Shown: positions 51,395-59,865 of the stretch, piece after piece
How the letters are laid out: each line of letters begins with the position of its first letter
Numbering within the stretch: position 1 is the first letter of the stretch
Assembly: GCA_002687795.1 (NCBI GenBank)
Contig: NZBG01000003.1
Coordinates: 29,089 to 93,088, forward strand
From: Candidatus Woesearchaeota archaeon
GTDB taxonomy: Archaea > Nanobdellota > Nanobdellia > Woesearchaeales > GCA-2687795
DNA: 64,000 nucleotides
Direction: 5' to 3'
The notes under the pieces: model-generated
What the model was told of the DNA's origin: nothing
Database searches by the model: none
Seen by the model: only the letters and a program-made list of their open reading frames with translations
Position numbers and translations under genes: made by a program

Positions 51395-51571
51395 ATGAAA
51401 ACAATGAAAAAAGACCCAATACCAAAAGACTTGTTTAACATCCTTGCATGTCCTATATGCAAAGCTGACTTAACTTATAATAAAGACAAAACAGGCTTAG
51501 TCTGCGCTAAATGCAAGGCAAAGTATCCTATTAAAGAAGGTATTCCTATTTTGCTGCCTGCTGAAAAATAG
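51395..51571 (+). CDS. Trm112-like zinc-ribbon protein
   Basis: 58 aa. ILACPICKADL and LVCAKCKAKYPIKEGIPILLP form the Trm112/UPF0434 pattern with two CxxC pairs. Trm112 activates several methyltransferases acting on tRNA, rRNA and release factors. TATA ATTAAATAA about 30 nt before the ATG. A strong stem-loop with T5 follows. Confidence 0.85.
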   Translation: MKTMKKDPIPKDLFNILACPICKADLTYNKDKTGLVCAKCKAKYPIKEGIPILLPAEK

Positions 51572-51585
51572 TGCCTTTTTCTGAC

Positions 51586-51618
51586 CCACTGGTCAATTTA
51601 ATTTGACCAGTGGTTTTT
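51586..51618 (+). terminator. perfect stem-loop with T run after the Trm112-like gene
   Basis: CCACTGGTCAA (51586-51596) and TTGACCAGTGG (51603-51613) form an 11-bp perfect stem with a 6-nt loop, followed by TTTTT. Both arms contain the TGACCA-N-TGG unit that recurs 50 bp downstream, so it may double as a protein-binding site. Confidence 0.65.
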
Positions 51619-51659
51619 GCCTCTACAAGCCCTGTAACCCTAAAATAATACCTTTTAGT

Positions 51660-51672
51660 TGACCACTGGTCA
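51660..51672. promoter_or_regulatory. palindromic operator before a small-protein operon
   Basis: TGACCA-C-TGGTCA is a perfect 13-bp palindrome about 20 bp upstream of the TATA box (GTATATAAAC, 51694-51703). Half-sites are repeated in the stem-loop at 51586-51613 and as CTGGAC just downstream. Position and symmetry suit a dimeric activator or repressor. Confidence 0.5.
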
Positions 51673-51738
51673 CTGGACAGGTCCCCCCGCGAGGTATATA
51701 AACTAACTCTTCTTTCTTATTGGTTGAGGTGATTAAAA

Positions 51739-51867
51739 ATGCAAGACCTAAACCTAGGAAATGTGAATAACAGGATATTTGGCTTTACAAAGCAGTTTGA
51801 AGATATTGACTTCAGAGAAATATCTGTTTATGAAGATGACTTTTTGGTTGGCAACTTAATGGTTTAA
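51739..51867 (+). CDS. 42-residue small protein
   Basis: Starts after Shine-Dalgarno GAGGTGA with TATA TATATAAA further upstream. The sequence is mixed, opening MQDLNLGNVNN and ending VGNLMV, with acidic aromatic middle (FEDIDFREISVYEDDF). Not recognised. Forms an operon with the 45-residue gene downstream, a stable hairpin lying between them. Confidence 0.55.
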   Translation: MQDLNLGNVNNRIFGFTKQFEDIDFREISVYEDDFLVGNLMV

Positions 51868-51894
51868 TGCTGAATAGCTTCATATCAACCCTCC

Positions 51895-51932
51895 GTAATC
51901 TCGGGAGTTTCCTCTTTTGCTCCTGGGATTAC
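51895..51932 (+). promoter_or_regulatory. 13-bp hairpin between two small genes
   Basis: GTAATCTCGGGAG (51895-51907) pairs with CTCCTGGGATTAC (51920-51932), 13 bp with two G-U pairs and a 12-nt pyrimidine-rich loop. No T run follows directly. Could protect or separate the two messages, act as a protein site, or form a conditional stop. Confidence 0.55.
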
Positions 51933-51970
51933 TTCAAATAAAAAACCAATAAAAATCATGAGGTGATAAA

Positions 51971-52108
51971 ATGTTTTTAAAAGATTTGTTCAAAAAGAAA
52001 CTGTTCATGGAATGGGATGATTATATGGAAAAGGTAAAGTTTATCGATGAATTCCTTTTCCAGCAGAAAGTGAGAAGGGATAATGTTAGGAACCTAGAGG
52101 TTACCTAA
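51971..52108 (+). CDS. 45-residue small basic-aromatic protein
   Basis: Starts after GAGGTGA (Shine-Dalgarno). Contains MFLKDLFKKKLFMEWDDY and KVKFIDEFLFQQKVRRD, an amphipathic basic helix pattern that could lie on a membrane. Last 15 bases overlap the convergent metallophosphoesterase gene. Not recognised. Confidence 0.55.
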   Translation: MFLKDLFKKKLFMEWDDYMEKVKFIDEFLFQQKVRRDNVRNLEVT

Positions 52109-52795
52109 CCTCCCAAACTTATACACTTTATCCCCAACAACAAACACTTCAAAGCCAGACAAATCCTGTTTCAGGTAAGGGCTCAACAAGCTCTCTTTAA
52201 GGACGTTTGTCCCTTCTGTCACAAGATTGAAAGAAGGCATTACAACAAGGTTTTTAACCTTAAACTTTCCCTTAAGAAAGCACTTGAAGAGCTCTCTTCT
52301 GGCAGCTTCAGTTATTCCAATCGCGGGATGTTCATGGCCAATGATTATAGTATTATAATCTAGCTTCTTCTCAAATATAGTATGGCCATGAACTATTAAT
52401 ATTTTATTTGTTAGATAATAATCTTTTACTTCAATATTTCTCTTAACCGCAATAGGCCCAATAACTGTATCATGGTTCCCCTTTATCAGGACAATCTTCT
52501 CACAATGCTCAGCTAAGAAATCAAGCAGCCTCAAAGTAAGCCTCCATTCCTGTTCAGATATTGTCCCAAACTCATGCTTAATATCGCCATTAACAATAAT
52601 CAGCTTAGGCTTAACCTTTGCAAGAATCTTCTTCAGCCTCTTAACCAGCTCATCAAACTGAAACCTTGGCACCAGCAGCCCCTGCTTATTCAAAGCCTCT
52701 TCAAAGCCTATATGGGTATCAGCAATAACCAAAGTCCTTTCCTTAGTAAGATACAGCCCCAAATCAACTATTTCTATTCCTGGCAAAATGTTCAT
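52094..52795 (-). CDS. calcineurin-like metallophosphoesterase
   Basis: 233 aa. Metal-binding motifs in order: IADTHIGFE (near 23-31), VNGDIKHEFG, KGNHDTVIG, VHGHTIF and IIGHEHPAI. The archaeal YjgX-like/Lhr-associated phosphoesterase subgroup is often found next to helicases, not here. Likely phosphodiesterase or nuclease of unknown substrate. Confidence 0.88.
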   Translation of the reverse strand: MNILPGIEIVDLGLYLTKERTLVIADTHIGFEEALNKQGLLVPRFQFDELVKRLKKILAKVKPKLIIVNGDIKHEFGTISEQEWRLTLRLLDFLAEHCEKIVLIKGNHDTVIGPIAVKRNIEVKDYYLTNKILIVHGHTIFEKKLDYNTIIIGHEHPAIGITEAARRELFKCFLKGKFKVKNLVVMPSFNLVTEGTNVLKESLLSPYLKQDLSGFEVFVVGDKVYKFGRLGNL

Positions 52796-52908
52796 AAAAA
52801 CAAGAAAATAAAGCGAAATATAAATAGATTGTTCCTCATAAAGCCTAAGTTGACAGTATGCACAAATAAAACTAAATGTTTATAAATAGCACTAAATACT
52901 CATCTATT

Positions 52909-53787
52909 ATGGAAATCAGAAACGTCCAGAGAACAGGGAATATGCACTATGTATACCTCCCCACGCTTTGGTGCAAGAAATACGATATATCTTCTAAATC
53001 CAAGGTTGGCCTTGAAACGATGAACGATGGCAGCCTGAACATATCCTCTTTCATTGTAAAAAGGCAGGATAAATCTGTTAACCTGAACGTTCTTGAACAT
53101 GACCAGGATGTGCTTATTAAGCTTGTTGTAGCATGCTATATCAACCCTACAAGATCCTTTAAGATCAAGCTGGGCAAGAAAATCAACATTCCTGAGTTTC
53201 TTAACCAAAAGGATATAACCAGTGGCCTTGAGTTTGTTGAGGTTGACGGCCTTAACATTACCTATGAATCAAGCATGACTATCGACGAGCCTGATTCTTT
53301 GCTAAAGACACTGGTAAGAAAAGTAAAGAACCTCTTGGTTGTTATGATAAATGATTATAACATAAAACTAATTAATAAATATGAGGAAGAGATTGACAAA
53401 AGCAAAACCCTGATTTACAAAGCAACAATCGGCGCGCTGAGTTTCCATGAAAAAAGTAATCTAAAACCCCTTGAGTTGCATTATATAGCGCTAATCTCAA
53501 TGAATCTTGAAGAAATAGTTGACCATCTCAGGTTTGTGGACAAAAATGAAAAGGACTTTTTAAACAATGTTCTTGGTATTACCAATAAGATCAAGCTTAT
53601 CTTGGAAAACTTAAACGAATTTGATTACAAGCAGGTCTTAGAGCTCACGAAAGATATATTAAGGCTGGACAATATAACAATCAAGGATGTCAGGACATAT
53701 GACAAGAAAAGGGTTAAAGAGCATCTTGTCAACCTATCAGAGGTGTTGCTTGACTGGTCTGTTACAAAAGAGCTTGAAAAGACTTAA
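52909..53787 (+). CDS. AbrB-PhoU domain phosphate-signalling regulator
   Basis: 292 aa from the ATG 25 nt after TTTATAAATA; earlier in-frame ATGs would overlap that TATA. Residues 1-45 resemble an AbrB/SpoVT swapped-hairpin DNA-binding domain (RNVQRTGNMHYVYLPTLWCK). The rest is a PhoU-like three-helix bundle (HYIALISMNLEEIVDHLRFV). Such fusions occur in archaea as phosphate-uptake regulators; no pst genes are nearby. Confidence 0.8.
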   Translation: MEIRNVQRTGNMHYVYLPTLWCKKYDISSKSKVGLETMNDGSLNISSFIVKRQDKSVNLNVLEHDQDVLIKLVVACYINPTRSFKIKLGKKINIPEFLNQKDITSGLEFVEVDGLNITYESSMTIDEPDSLLKTLVRKVKNLLVVMINDYNIKLINKYEEEIDKSKTLIYKATIGALSFHEKSNLKPLELHYIALISMNLEEIVDHLRFVDKNEKDFLNNVLGITNKIKLILENLNEFDYKQVLELTKDILRLDNITIKDVRTYDKKRVKEHLVNLSEVLLDWSVTKELEKT

Positions 53788-53830
53788 GACAAGAAAAATA
53801 TTTAAATGAGTTATTTTTATTCTATAAGAA

Positions 53831-54553
53831 ATGAGCGAAACTGAAGAACAAGGACATGGAAAGGTTCCAAGGCATATAGCTATAATTATGGATGGGAACA
53901 GAAGGTTCAGCAGGAAATTAATGCTCAAGCCCTGGAAAGGCCATGAATGGGGCGCTAAAAAGATTGAAGATGTGTTAAATTGGTGCAAAGAATATAATAT
54001 CACAGAATTAACATTATACGCTTTCTCTGTTGAAAACTTTAACAGGCCAAAAAAAGAGTTTGACTTCTTAATGAAGCTATTCAAGGATAATTTTGACAAG
54101 CTGAAAGATGATAAAAGAATATATGAAAACGAGATAAGGATTAATATTCTTGGAAGAATATGGATGTTCCCCAAAGATGTCCAGGAGAAGATGCAGCAAA
54201 TCATGGAAAAAACAAAAAACCATAAAAAATATACTGTAAACTTTGCAATGGCCTATGGCGGCAGGTCAGAGGTAGTTGATGCTGCTAAAAAGATAGCTGA
54301 GAAAGTAAAAGAAGGCAAGCTTGACATAAACCAGATCAATGAAGACACATTCTCTAAAAACCTGTACTTTGACCATGAGCCTGACTTGATAATAAGAACA
54401 GGCGGAGAAAAACGAACATCTAACTTCCTGGCATGGCAGGGCGCTTACTCTGAATACTTCTTCATTGAAAAAGTATGGCCGGAGTTTGAAAAAGAAGATT
54501 TTGTTATGGCTATTAATGAGTATTCTAAGAGGCAAAGAAGATTTGGTAAATAA
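53831..54553 (+). CDS. uppS: cis-prenyltransferase (undecaprenyl pyrophosphate synthase family)
   Basis: 240 aa. HIAIIMDGNRRFSRK (near 15-29) with the catalytic Asp, LYAFSVENFNRP, and DLIIRTGGEKRTSNFLAWQG near the end. Makes the long polyprenyl chain that becomes the dolichyl-type carrier for AglB glycosylation, encoded 3 kb away. TATA AATATTTAAATGAG precedes the start. Confidence 0.96.
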   Translation: MSETEEQGHGKVPRHIAIIMDGNRRFSRKLMLKPWKGHEWGAKKIEDVLNWCKEYNITELTLYAFSVENFNRPKKEFDFLMKLFKDNFDKLKDDKRIYENEIRINILGRIWMFPKDVQEKMQQIMEKTKNHKKYTVNFAMAYGGRSEVVDAAKKIAEKVKEGKLDINQINEDTFSKNLYFDHEPDLIIRTGGEKRTSNFLAWQGAYSEYFFIEKVWPEFEKEDFVMAINEYSKRQRRFGK

Positions 54554-54595
54554 TTGGTAAGTTTTATATAATTCTATAACAGTTTTAAGAACTAA

Positions 54596-55189
54596 ATGAA
54601 CATCGACATTGTTTTTCCCAATGGAAATGAAAAAAGTTTTATTGAACTAGCTGAAAAGCTGGGCTATAAAGGATTATGCTTTGTATGCAAGTCCAAGGGC
54701 TTTAACAGGAACTTCTTTGAAAAGTTAAGCCAAGAGAGTAGGATCAAGCTATCTTTTGCTCTGCTTGCAAAAGCTGATGAGCTCAGGAAAGCCAAAAAGC
54801 TCTCTGAAATTGTATTTGTCAAATCATCCGATAAGGATAGGAATGCAATAGAAAGAAATAAAGACTTTATTCTATACGGCTTGGAATCAGGAGCCAGAAG
54901 AGACTTCATCCATCACAGAGCAGGCCTAAACCAGGTTATCTCTAAACTAGCTTACAAAAACAATGTAAAAATAGCATTTTCCTTCTCTGACATCTTAAAC
55001 TCTGAAGGCGCAGAGAGGGCAAACATCATAGGAAGAATGATGCACAACATAAGGATGTGCAGGAAATATAAGGTAAAAACATTCATTGCCTCCTTTGCTG
55101 AAGAGCCCTTCCAAATAAGATCAGCCCATGACTTAATGGCCTTCGGCAAAATTCTCGGCATGGATAAGCCTTCTTTGTTAACAACTTGA
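54596..55189 (+). CDS. rnp3: RNase P protein component 3 (p30)
   Basis: 197 aa, TIM-barrel-like PHP relative. SRIKLSFALLAKADEL, YGLESGARRDFIHHRAGLNQ, and KIAFSFSDIL with RANIIGRMMHNIRMCRKY. With Pop5 (encoded at 22559) it forms part of the archaeal RNase P protein set. Leaderless start. Confidence 0.9.
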   Translation: MNIDIVFPNGNEKSFIELAEKLGYKGLCFVCKSKGFNRNFFEKLSQESRIKLSFALLAKADELRKAKKLSEIVFVKSSDKDRNAIERNKDFILYGLESGARRDFIHHRAGLNQVISKLAYKNNVKIAFSFSDILNSEGAERANIIGRMMHNIRMCRKYKVKTFIASFAEEPFQIRSAHDLMAFGKILGMDKPSLLTT

Positions 55190-55233
55190 ATAATACGAAA
55201 TCTTTTTATTCTAGACTAAAAATACTAAACACT

Positions 55234-55887
55234 ATGAACCTTTTTGCAATCATTCCCGCGCATAACGAAGGAAAAAACATTGGCAAAGTAATAGACAATG
55301 TTAAAGCCCATACCAAAAACATAATCGTAGTAGACGATGGAAGCACTGACAACACCTATAACACAGCCAAAGAGAAAGGGGTTATTCTTCTAAATCATAT
55401 TGTCAATATGGGAAAAGGCTCTGCTATGAAGACTGGTTGTGAATACGCTATTAAACATGATGCTAAACAAATAATCTTCATTGATGCTGACGGCCAGCAT
55501 GATCCCTCAGAAATCCCCAGCTTTCTGGAGGCATTAAAGGATGTTGATATTGTCTTTGGCTACAGAAGAGATTATGAAAACATACCTTTTATCTTAAGGT
55601 TTGGTAACTGGTTTATTAATAAATCTGTCAAGTTTTTATACAACCTTGATTTAAAAGACACCCAAAACGGCTACAGGGCATTCAACGCAGGAATCTATGA
55701 AAAGATAAAATGGAGAGCACTTGACTACAGCGTTGAATCAGAAATCATTGCTAATATTGGCAAGAACCATCTTAAATACAGGGAAATACCCATAAAAACA
55801 ATCTACAGCAGCAAATATAAAGGCACAACTGTTATAGATGGGATAAAGATTGTTATAAACATGATATTATGGAAAATAGGAATGTAA
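55234..55887 (+). CDS. dolichyl-phosphate mannosyltransferase-like GT2
   Basis: 217 aa from ATG 55234, where the GT-A fold begins (FAIIPAHNEGKNIGKVID); an earlier in-frame start adds 16 unrelated residues that overlap rnp3. DDGSTDNT, FIDADGQHDPSEI (DxD), and NGYRAFNAGIY. No membrane helices of DPM1-long type. Probably loads a sugar on the polyprenyl phosphate for surface glycosylation. Confidence 0.88.
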   Translation: MNLFAIIPAHNEGKNIGKVIDNVKAHTKNIIVVDDGSTDNTYNTAKEKGVILLNHIVNMGKGSAMKTGCEYAIKHDAKQIIFIDADGQHDPSEIPSFLEALKDVDIVFGYRRDYENIPFILRFGNWFINKSVKFLYNLDLKDTQNGYRAFNAGIYEKIKWRALDYSVESEIIANIGKNHLKYREIPIKTIYSSKYKGTTVIDGIKIVINMILWKIGM

Positions 55888-55956
55888 AGTATTTTGTATA
55901 TAACTTCTTCTAAATGACAAACAAACTTTAAATAACTAATCGGGAGTAATTAAAGC

Positions 55957-57135
55957 ATGTTCTCAAAGAGCCTGGCCTCTTTTGTTAAAGAACAGATAAA
56001 AGAGGGACATAATACAGGCAGCATAAAGAAATACCTAAAAAATTATGGGTATCATGAGACTGAAATAGAGGCAGCAATAAACTCTATCTACCAGAAAAAG
56101 GGCTTTGACTATAAAAAAATAGCAATAATAGCTGTTGTGGTTATTGTAATTATCCTTCTGGCTGTTTCTTTATTTTACCTCTTAAAGCCGGGAAAAAAAG
56201 AAACAAAGCCCGAGATGACTTTAAAAGTTGAGCTCACCAAGAAAGAGCTAATGCCTGGTGACACTCTAAAATTTAATGTTGATATATCAAGTTCAGGCGT
56301 AAAGAGGTATATCCTTAACATAGAAAACAGCATTCTCTACAAAAAAAATGTGATCTCAAAAAGCTCAGAAAAGATTCAATTCTCAAAAAGAAGCCTGACA
56401 CAACAAAGCCTGGAACTGCATGACAAGCTAAAGCCAGGAGATTATGAGCTTGAAGTCAAAATTTATTATGACAATAAGGTAAAAACCGCAACAAGTGCAT
56501 TTAGGATTAAGGGAGAAACTGCCGAAGAAGAGACAACTCCGGAAGAAGGCCTGGAAAAAGAATGTCCCTTATCCTGCGATGACAGCAATGACTGCACAGA
56601 AGACAGCTGCGGAGAAGAAACAGGCTTTAAATGCTCAAACACCCTAATCATACCCTGTTGCGGCAATAATCTCTGCGAAGGGGGGGAAACAGAAAGGAAC
56701 TGCGAAACAGATTGCAAAAAGGATAAAGAGGTTAAGATAAAAGGGGAAGAGGCCTTTGAAGGCTTAACCATCTGGGAGAAGATTCGTGAAATCGGGAACA
56801 TAAGCATAACAAACCTCAAGTTCTCTGAAGAGTTCTGCAAAGGGGTAAAACAGGAAACATACAAAGACCAATGCTTTCTCAATATTGCTGAAGCAAGAAA
56901 GGATATCACCTACTGTGAAAATATAATAAACAACAGGACAAATGGTAACTGCTACTTAGCTATTGCCCAATCAACCAAAGACAGCCAGCTCTGTGCAAAA
57001 ATCATCATAACCAGAAGAGATTATTGTTATATGTCATTTGTAAAAGAGGAGGATTATAGCGTATGTCCTAGGCTTAACAACAAATATCTTAGGCAGTCAT
57101 GCAACACTCTTAGTAATATAAATAGCAAAGAATAA
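55957..57135 (+). CDS. membrane-anchored Cys-rich surface protein
   Basis: 392 aa. Cytoplasmic helical start (FVKEQIKEGHNTGSIKKYLK), transmembrane helix (near 55-76), a beta-sandwich-like domain (90-185), then a cysteine-rich region with two familiar secreted patterns: CPLSCDDSNDCTEDSC and CCGNNLCEGGETERNC. The rest has paired cysteines in helical repeats. N-glycosylation sequons (NIS, NRT) occur. Next to AglB, so likely a glycosylated surface protein. Confidence 0.75.
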   Translation: MFSKSLASFVKEQIKEGHNTGSIKKYLKNYGYHETEIEAAINSIYQKKGFDYKKIAIIAVVVIVIILLAVSLFYLLKPGKKETKPEMTLKVELTKKELMPGDTLKFNVDISSSGVKRYILNIENSILYKKNVISKSSEKIQFSKRSLTQQSLELHDKLKPGDYELEVKIYYDNKVKTATSAFRIKGETAEEETTPEEGLEKECPLSCDDSNDCTEDSCGEETGFKCSNTLIIPCCGNNLCEGGETERNCETDCKKDKEVKIKGEEAFEGLTIWEKIREIGNISITNLKFSEEFCKGVKQETYKDQCFLNIAEARKDITYCENIINNRTNGNCYLAIAQSTKDSQLCAKIIITRRDYCYMSFVKEEDYSVCPRLNNKYLRQSCNTLSNINSKE

Positions 57136-57184
57136 CTGATAATTTGCGAAAAATATATTATAATGAATAATTTTCTTATTCTAA

Positions 57185-59794
57185 ATGCAAGAAGAAACCC
57201 AAAAAAGACTTAGCCTGATAAGTCTGCTCAAAAAACAGAAAAAAAGAGTTTATTGGATGGCATTAACAGTTATCATCTGGTTAGGCGTATTTATAAGAAC
57301 AAGAAACCTTCCCTTATTAAAAGGCAGGTTTCCTCTTGCTCTTGACCCTTACTATTTCCTGAGGATGGCCAGGCATATTGCAACGGAAGGCTCAGTTATG
57401 GCCTGGGACACTATGAGATATGCCCCTATAGGCCAGGACCCAAGCCATGAAGTTGTTATATTACCATATATTATCTCTTATATATACAAGATATTAAAAG
57501 TATTTATCCCAACTATTACAATTGAACAGGCTGATATCCTTTACCCTGTGATATTCTTCGCATTATCCATACCATTATTTTATCTTCTTATTAAACAACT
57601 GTTTAACAGAAATATTGCGCTGCTCTCCTGCCTTTTCCTGGTAGTGCTTCCCTCTTATCTATACAGGACAATGGCAGGCTTCTCTGACAAAGAGCCCCTT
57701 GCTATGTTCCTCATGTTTGCTATATTCTATTTCTATGTAAAATCCTTCAAAGCCAAAGATTTCAAGCTAAAACTATTCTTTGCGCTGCTTGCCGGCATAA
57801 GCAATGGCCTGATGGGCCTCAGTTGGGGGGGTGTTAAGTTTGTGCTCATGATAATAGCCCTCTTTAATCTGATACTTTTTGTATTGAATAGGTTCAGGAA
57901 GGAAGACTTATATGCATATATAGTATGGTTAACTCCAGCCCTTGTTATGATGTCCATGTTTCTCGGGAAATATGGCGGGATCAGGGGCGTACTACTCTCC
58001 ATCAACACAGGACTTCCTATTGCTGTGCTAATGATACTATTATTCAGCAGATTGGTTCAATTCTATCTCAAAAATAAAAAACCAGTTAATATCCCACTAA
58101 ATCTTTCCATTATAGCAATACTGATGGTTTTTGCCTTAACAGCAGGCTTTATACTAAAACCTGACTTCGTAATCGAAAAACTAGACGAAGTAAAGCAGCA
58201 GTTCCTGCACCCAATGGGCATCAGCAGGCTGACACTAACAGTTGCTGAGAACAGGCAGCCATACTTTACTGACTGGTGGAGCGAATTCAAATATTACTTC
58301 TATCTATTTTTCATTGGCTCAATACTACTGTTCTATACAATAATCAAAAACTTCTCTGGAAAAAAGAATATCTACAAGTTAACTCTTGCCTACACCATCT
58401 TCATAACAGCCTTTATATTCAGCAGAAGATCCCCCAACTCCTACCTGAACGGAGATAACCTTATCTCACAGCTGTTATTCTTTGGCTCTCTGATTTGCTT
58501 TGTTCTTATCATCCTTGGCATATTTATTTATTCCTTCTACAAAAAAAGAGAATTATACGATAATATCAGAAGAATAAACAGGGGTTATCTCTTTATCTTT
58601 GTATGGTTCCTCATAATGGTTGTCGCTGCAAGAGGCGCAATGAGGCTGTTCTTTGTTTTTGCTCCCATTACCACTATCCTTGCCTCTTTCCTTATATTAT
58701 CTGTCTTTAGATACACAAAATTAGTCAAAGACAAGGTTTACAAGACTCTTTTATACGCGCTTGTATTTCTTATCTCTCTGCCTATAATCTTTTCCTCAGC
58801 TTCCCTAAGCCTGGCGCAGGCAGGCTACACATCACCCTCCTTCAACAACCAATGGCAGGATGCAATGAGCTGGGTAAAACAAAACACTCAGGAAGATGCT
58901 GTCTTTGCGCACTGGTGGGACTATGGCTACTGGGTGCAGGCTGAAGGAAGCAGGGCAACGATTACTGATGGCGGTAACTATTATGCCTACTGGAACCATC
59001 TCATGGGCAGGCATGTGCTTACTGCAAAATCATACGAAGAAGCCCTAGAATACCTAAAAGTGCATAACACAACCCATCTCCTCATAATCTCTGATGAAAT
59101 CGGCAAATACACCGCTTACTCAAGCATTGGCAGCGATGAAAACTTTGATGTTTTCTCCTGGATAGGCACCTATTCTATGAACAGCAGAGCTACAAAAATA
59201 GAAAACAACCTTACAACCTACTTCTTCCAGGGAGGCACTACCCTTGATGAAGACTTTATTTACAATGATAAGGTTTACCCTGCAAAGAAAAGTTATATTG
59301 CAGGATTCTTTGTTCCTGTTGACGAGACTGATGAGGATGAGATTGAAATAAAGCAGCCAAAAGCTGTTCTTTACTATAATAGGGAGAGAACAGATGTTCC
59401 TGTTGAATGCATCTATGATGAAGATGAAGGAAAAACAATTTTCAACGAATCTGGGCTCAAAGGCTGCCTAAGGATAATGCCCCTCTACATAAACAACCAG
59501 TACCAGCAGGAGAACGGAGCTTTGTTATATGTCTCAAGGAAAGGCCTTAACGCATTATGGACAAAACTCTTCCTGTTCAAGGAAGAAAACCCTTACTTTA
59601 AGCTTGTATTCGATGACAGCAACAGGAATGCTCTTGCATATTATAGGGGAAGGACACTTGGGCCTTTAAATATCTGGGAAATAAATTACCCTGAAAACCT
59701 AACAATCTCAAAGGAATTAAGAGAAGAATATCTAAGCCTTAACACTCCTGAATGGATGAACCTTAGCAAGAAGATTACTGCATGGGATTATTGA
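57185..59794 (+). CDS. aglB: oligosaccharyltransferase AglB (STT3)
   Basis: 869 aa. About 12-13 transmembrane helices, first-loop metal motif ALDPYYFLRMARHIATEG (near 52-69), and the catalytic signature HWWDYGYWVQ (near 576-585). Transfers lipid-linked glycans to Asn in N-x-S/T sequons outside the membrane. UppS, a DPM-like GT and a glycosyltransferase group lie in the same window. Confidence 0.96.
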   Translation: MQEETQKRLSLISLLKKQKKRVYWMALTVIIWLGVFIRTRNLPLLKGRFPLALDPYYFLRMARHIATEGSVMAWDTMRYAPIGQDPSHEVVILPYIISYIYKILKVFIPTITIEQADILYPVIFFALSIPLFYLLIKQLFNRNIALLSCLFLVVLPSYLYRTMAGFSDKEPLAMFLMFAIFYFYVKSFKAKDFKLKLFFALLAGISNGLMGLSWGGVKFVLMIIALFNLILFVLNRFRKEDLYAYIVWLTPALVMMSMFLGKYGGIRGVLLSINTGLPIAVLMILLFSRLVQFYLKNKKPVNIPLNLSIIAILMVFALTAGFILKPDFVIEKLDEVKQQFLHPMGISRLTLTVAENRQPYFTDWWSEFKYYFYLFFIGSILLFYTIIKNFSGKKNIYKLTLAYTIFITAFIFSRRSPNSYLNGDNLISQLLFFGSLICFVLIILGIFIYSFYKKRELYDNIRRINRGYLFIFVWFLIMVVAARGAMRLFFVFAPITTILASFLILSVFRYTKLVKDKVYKTLLYALVFLISLPIIFSSASLSLAQAGYTSPSFNNQWQDAMSWVKQNTQEDAVFAHWWDYGYWVQAEGSRATITDGGNYYAYWNHLMGRHVLTAKSYEEALEYLKVHNTTHLLIISDEIGKYTAYSSIGSDENFDVFSWIGTYSMNSRATKIENNLTTYFFQGGTTLDEDFIYNDKVYPAKKSYIAGFFVPVDETDEDEIEIKQPKAVLYYNRERTDVPVECIYDEDEGKTIFNESGLKGCLRIMPLYINNQYQQENGALLYVSRKGLNALWTKLFLFKEENPYFKLVFDDSNRNALAYYRGRTLGPLNIWEINYPENLTISKELREEYLSLNTPEWMNLSKKITAWDY

Positions 59795-59865
59795 GGGCCC
59801 AGCAAACTAATAGTCTTAGAATTCAATAAACTATATATACTACTAATTAACTTTACTGCACTAAA

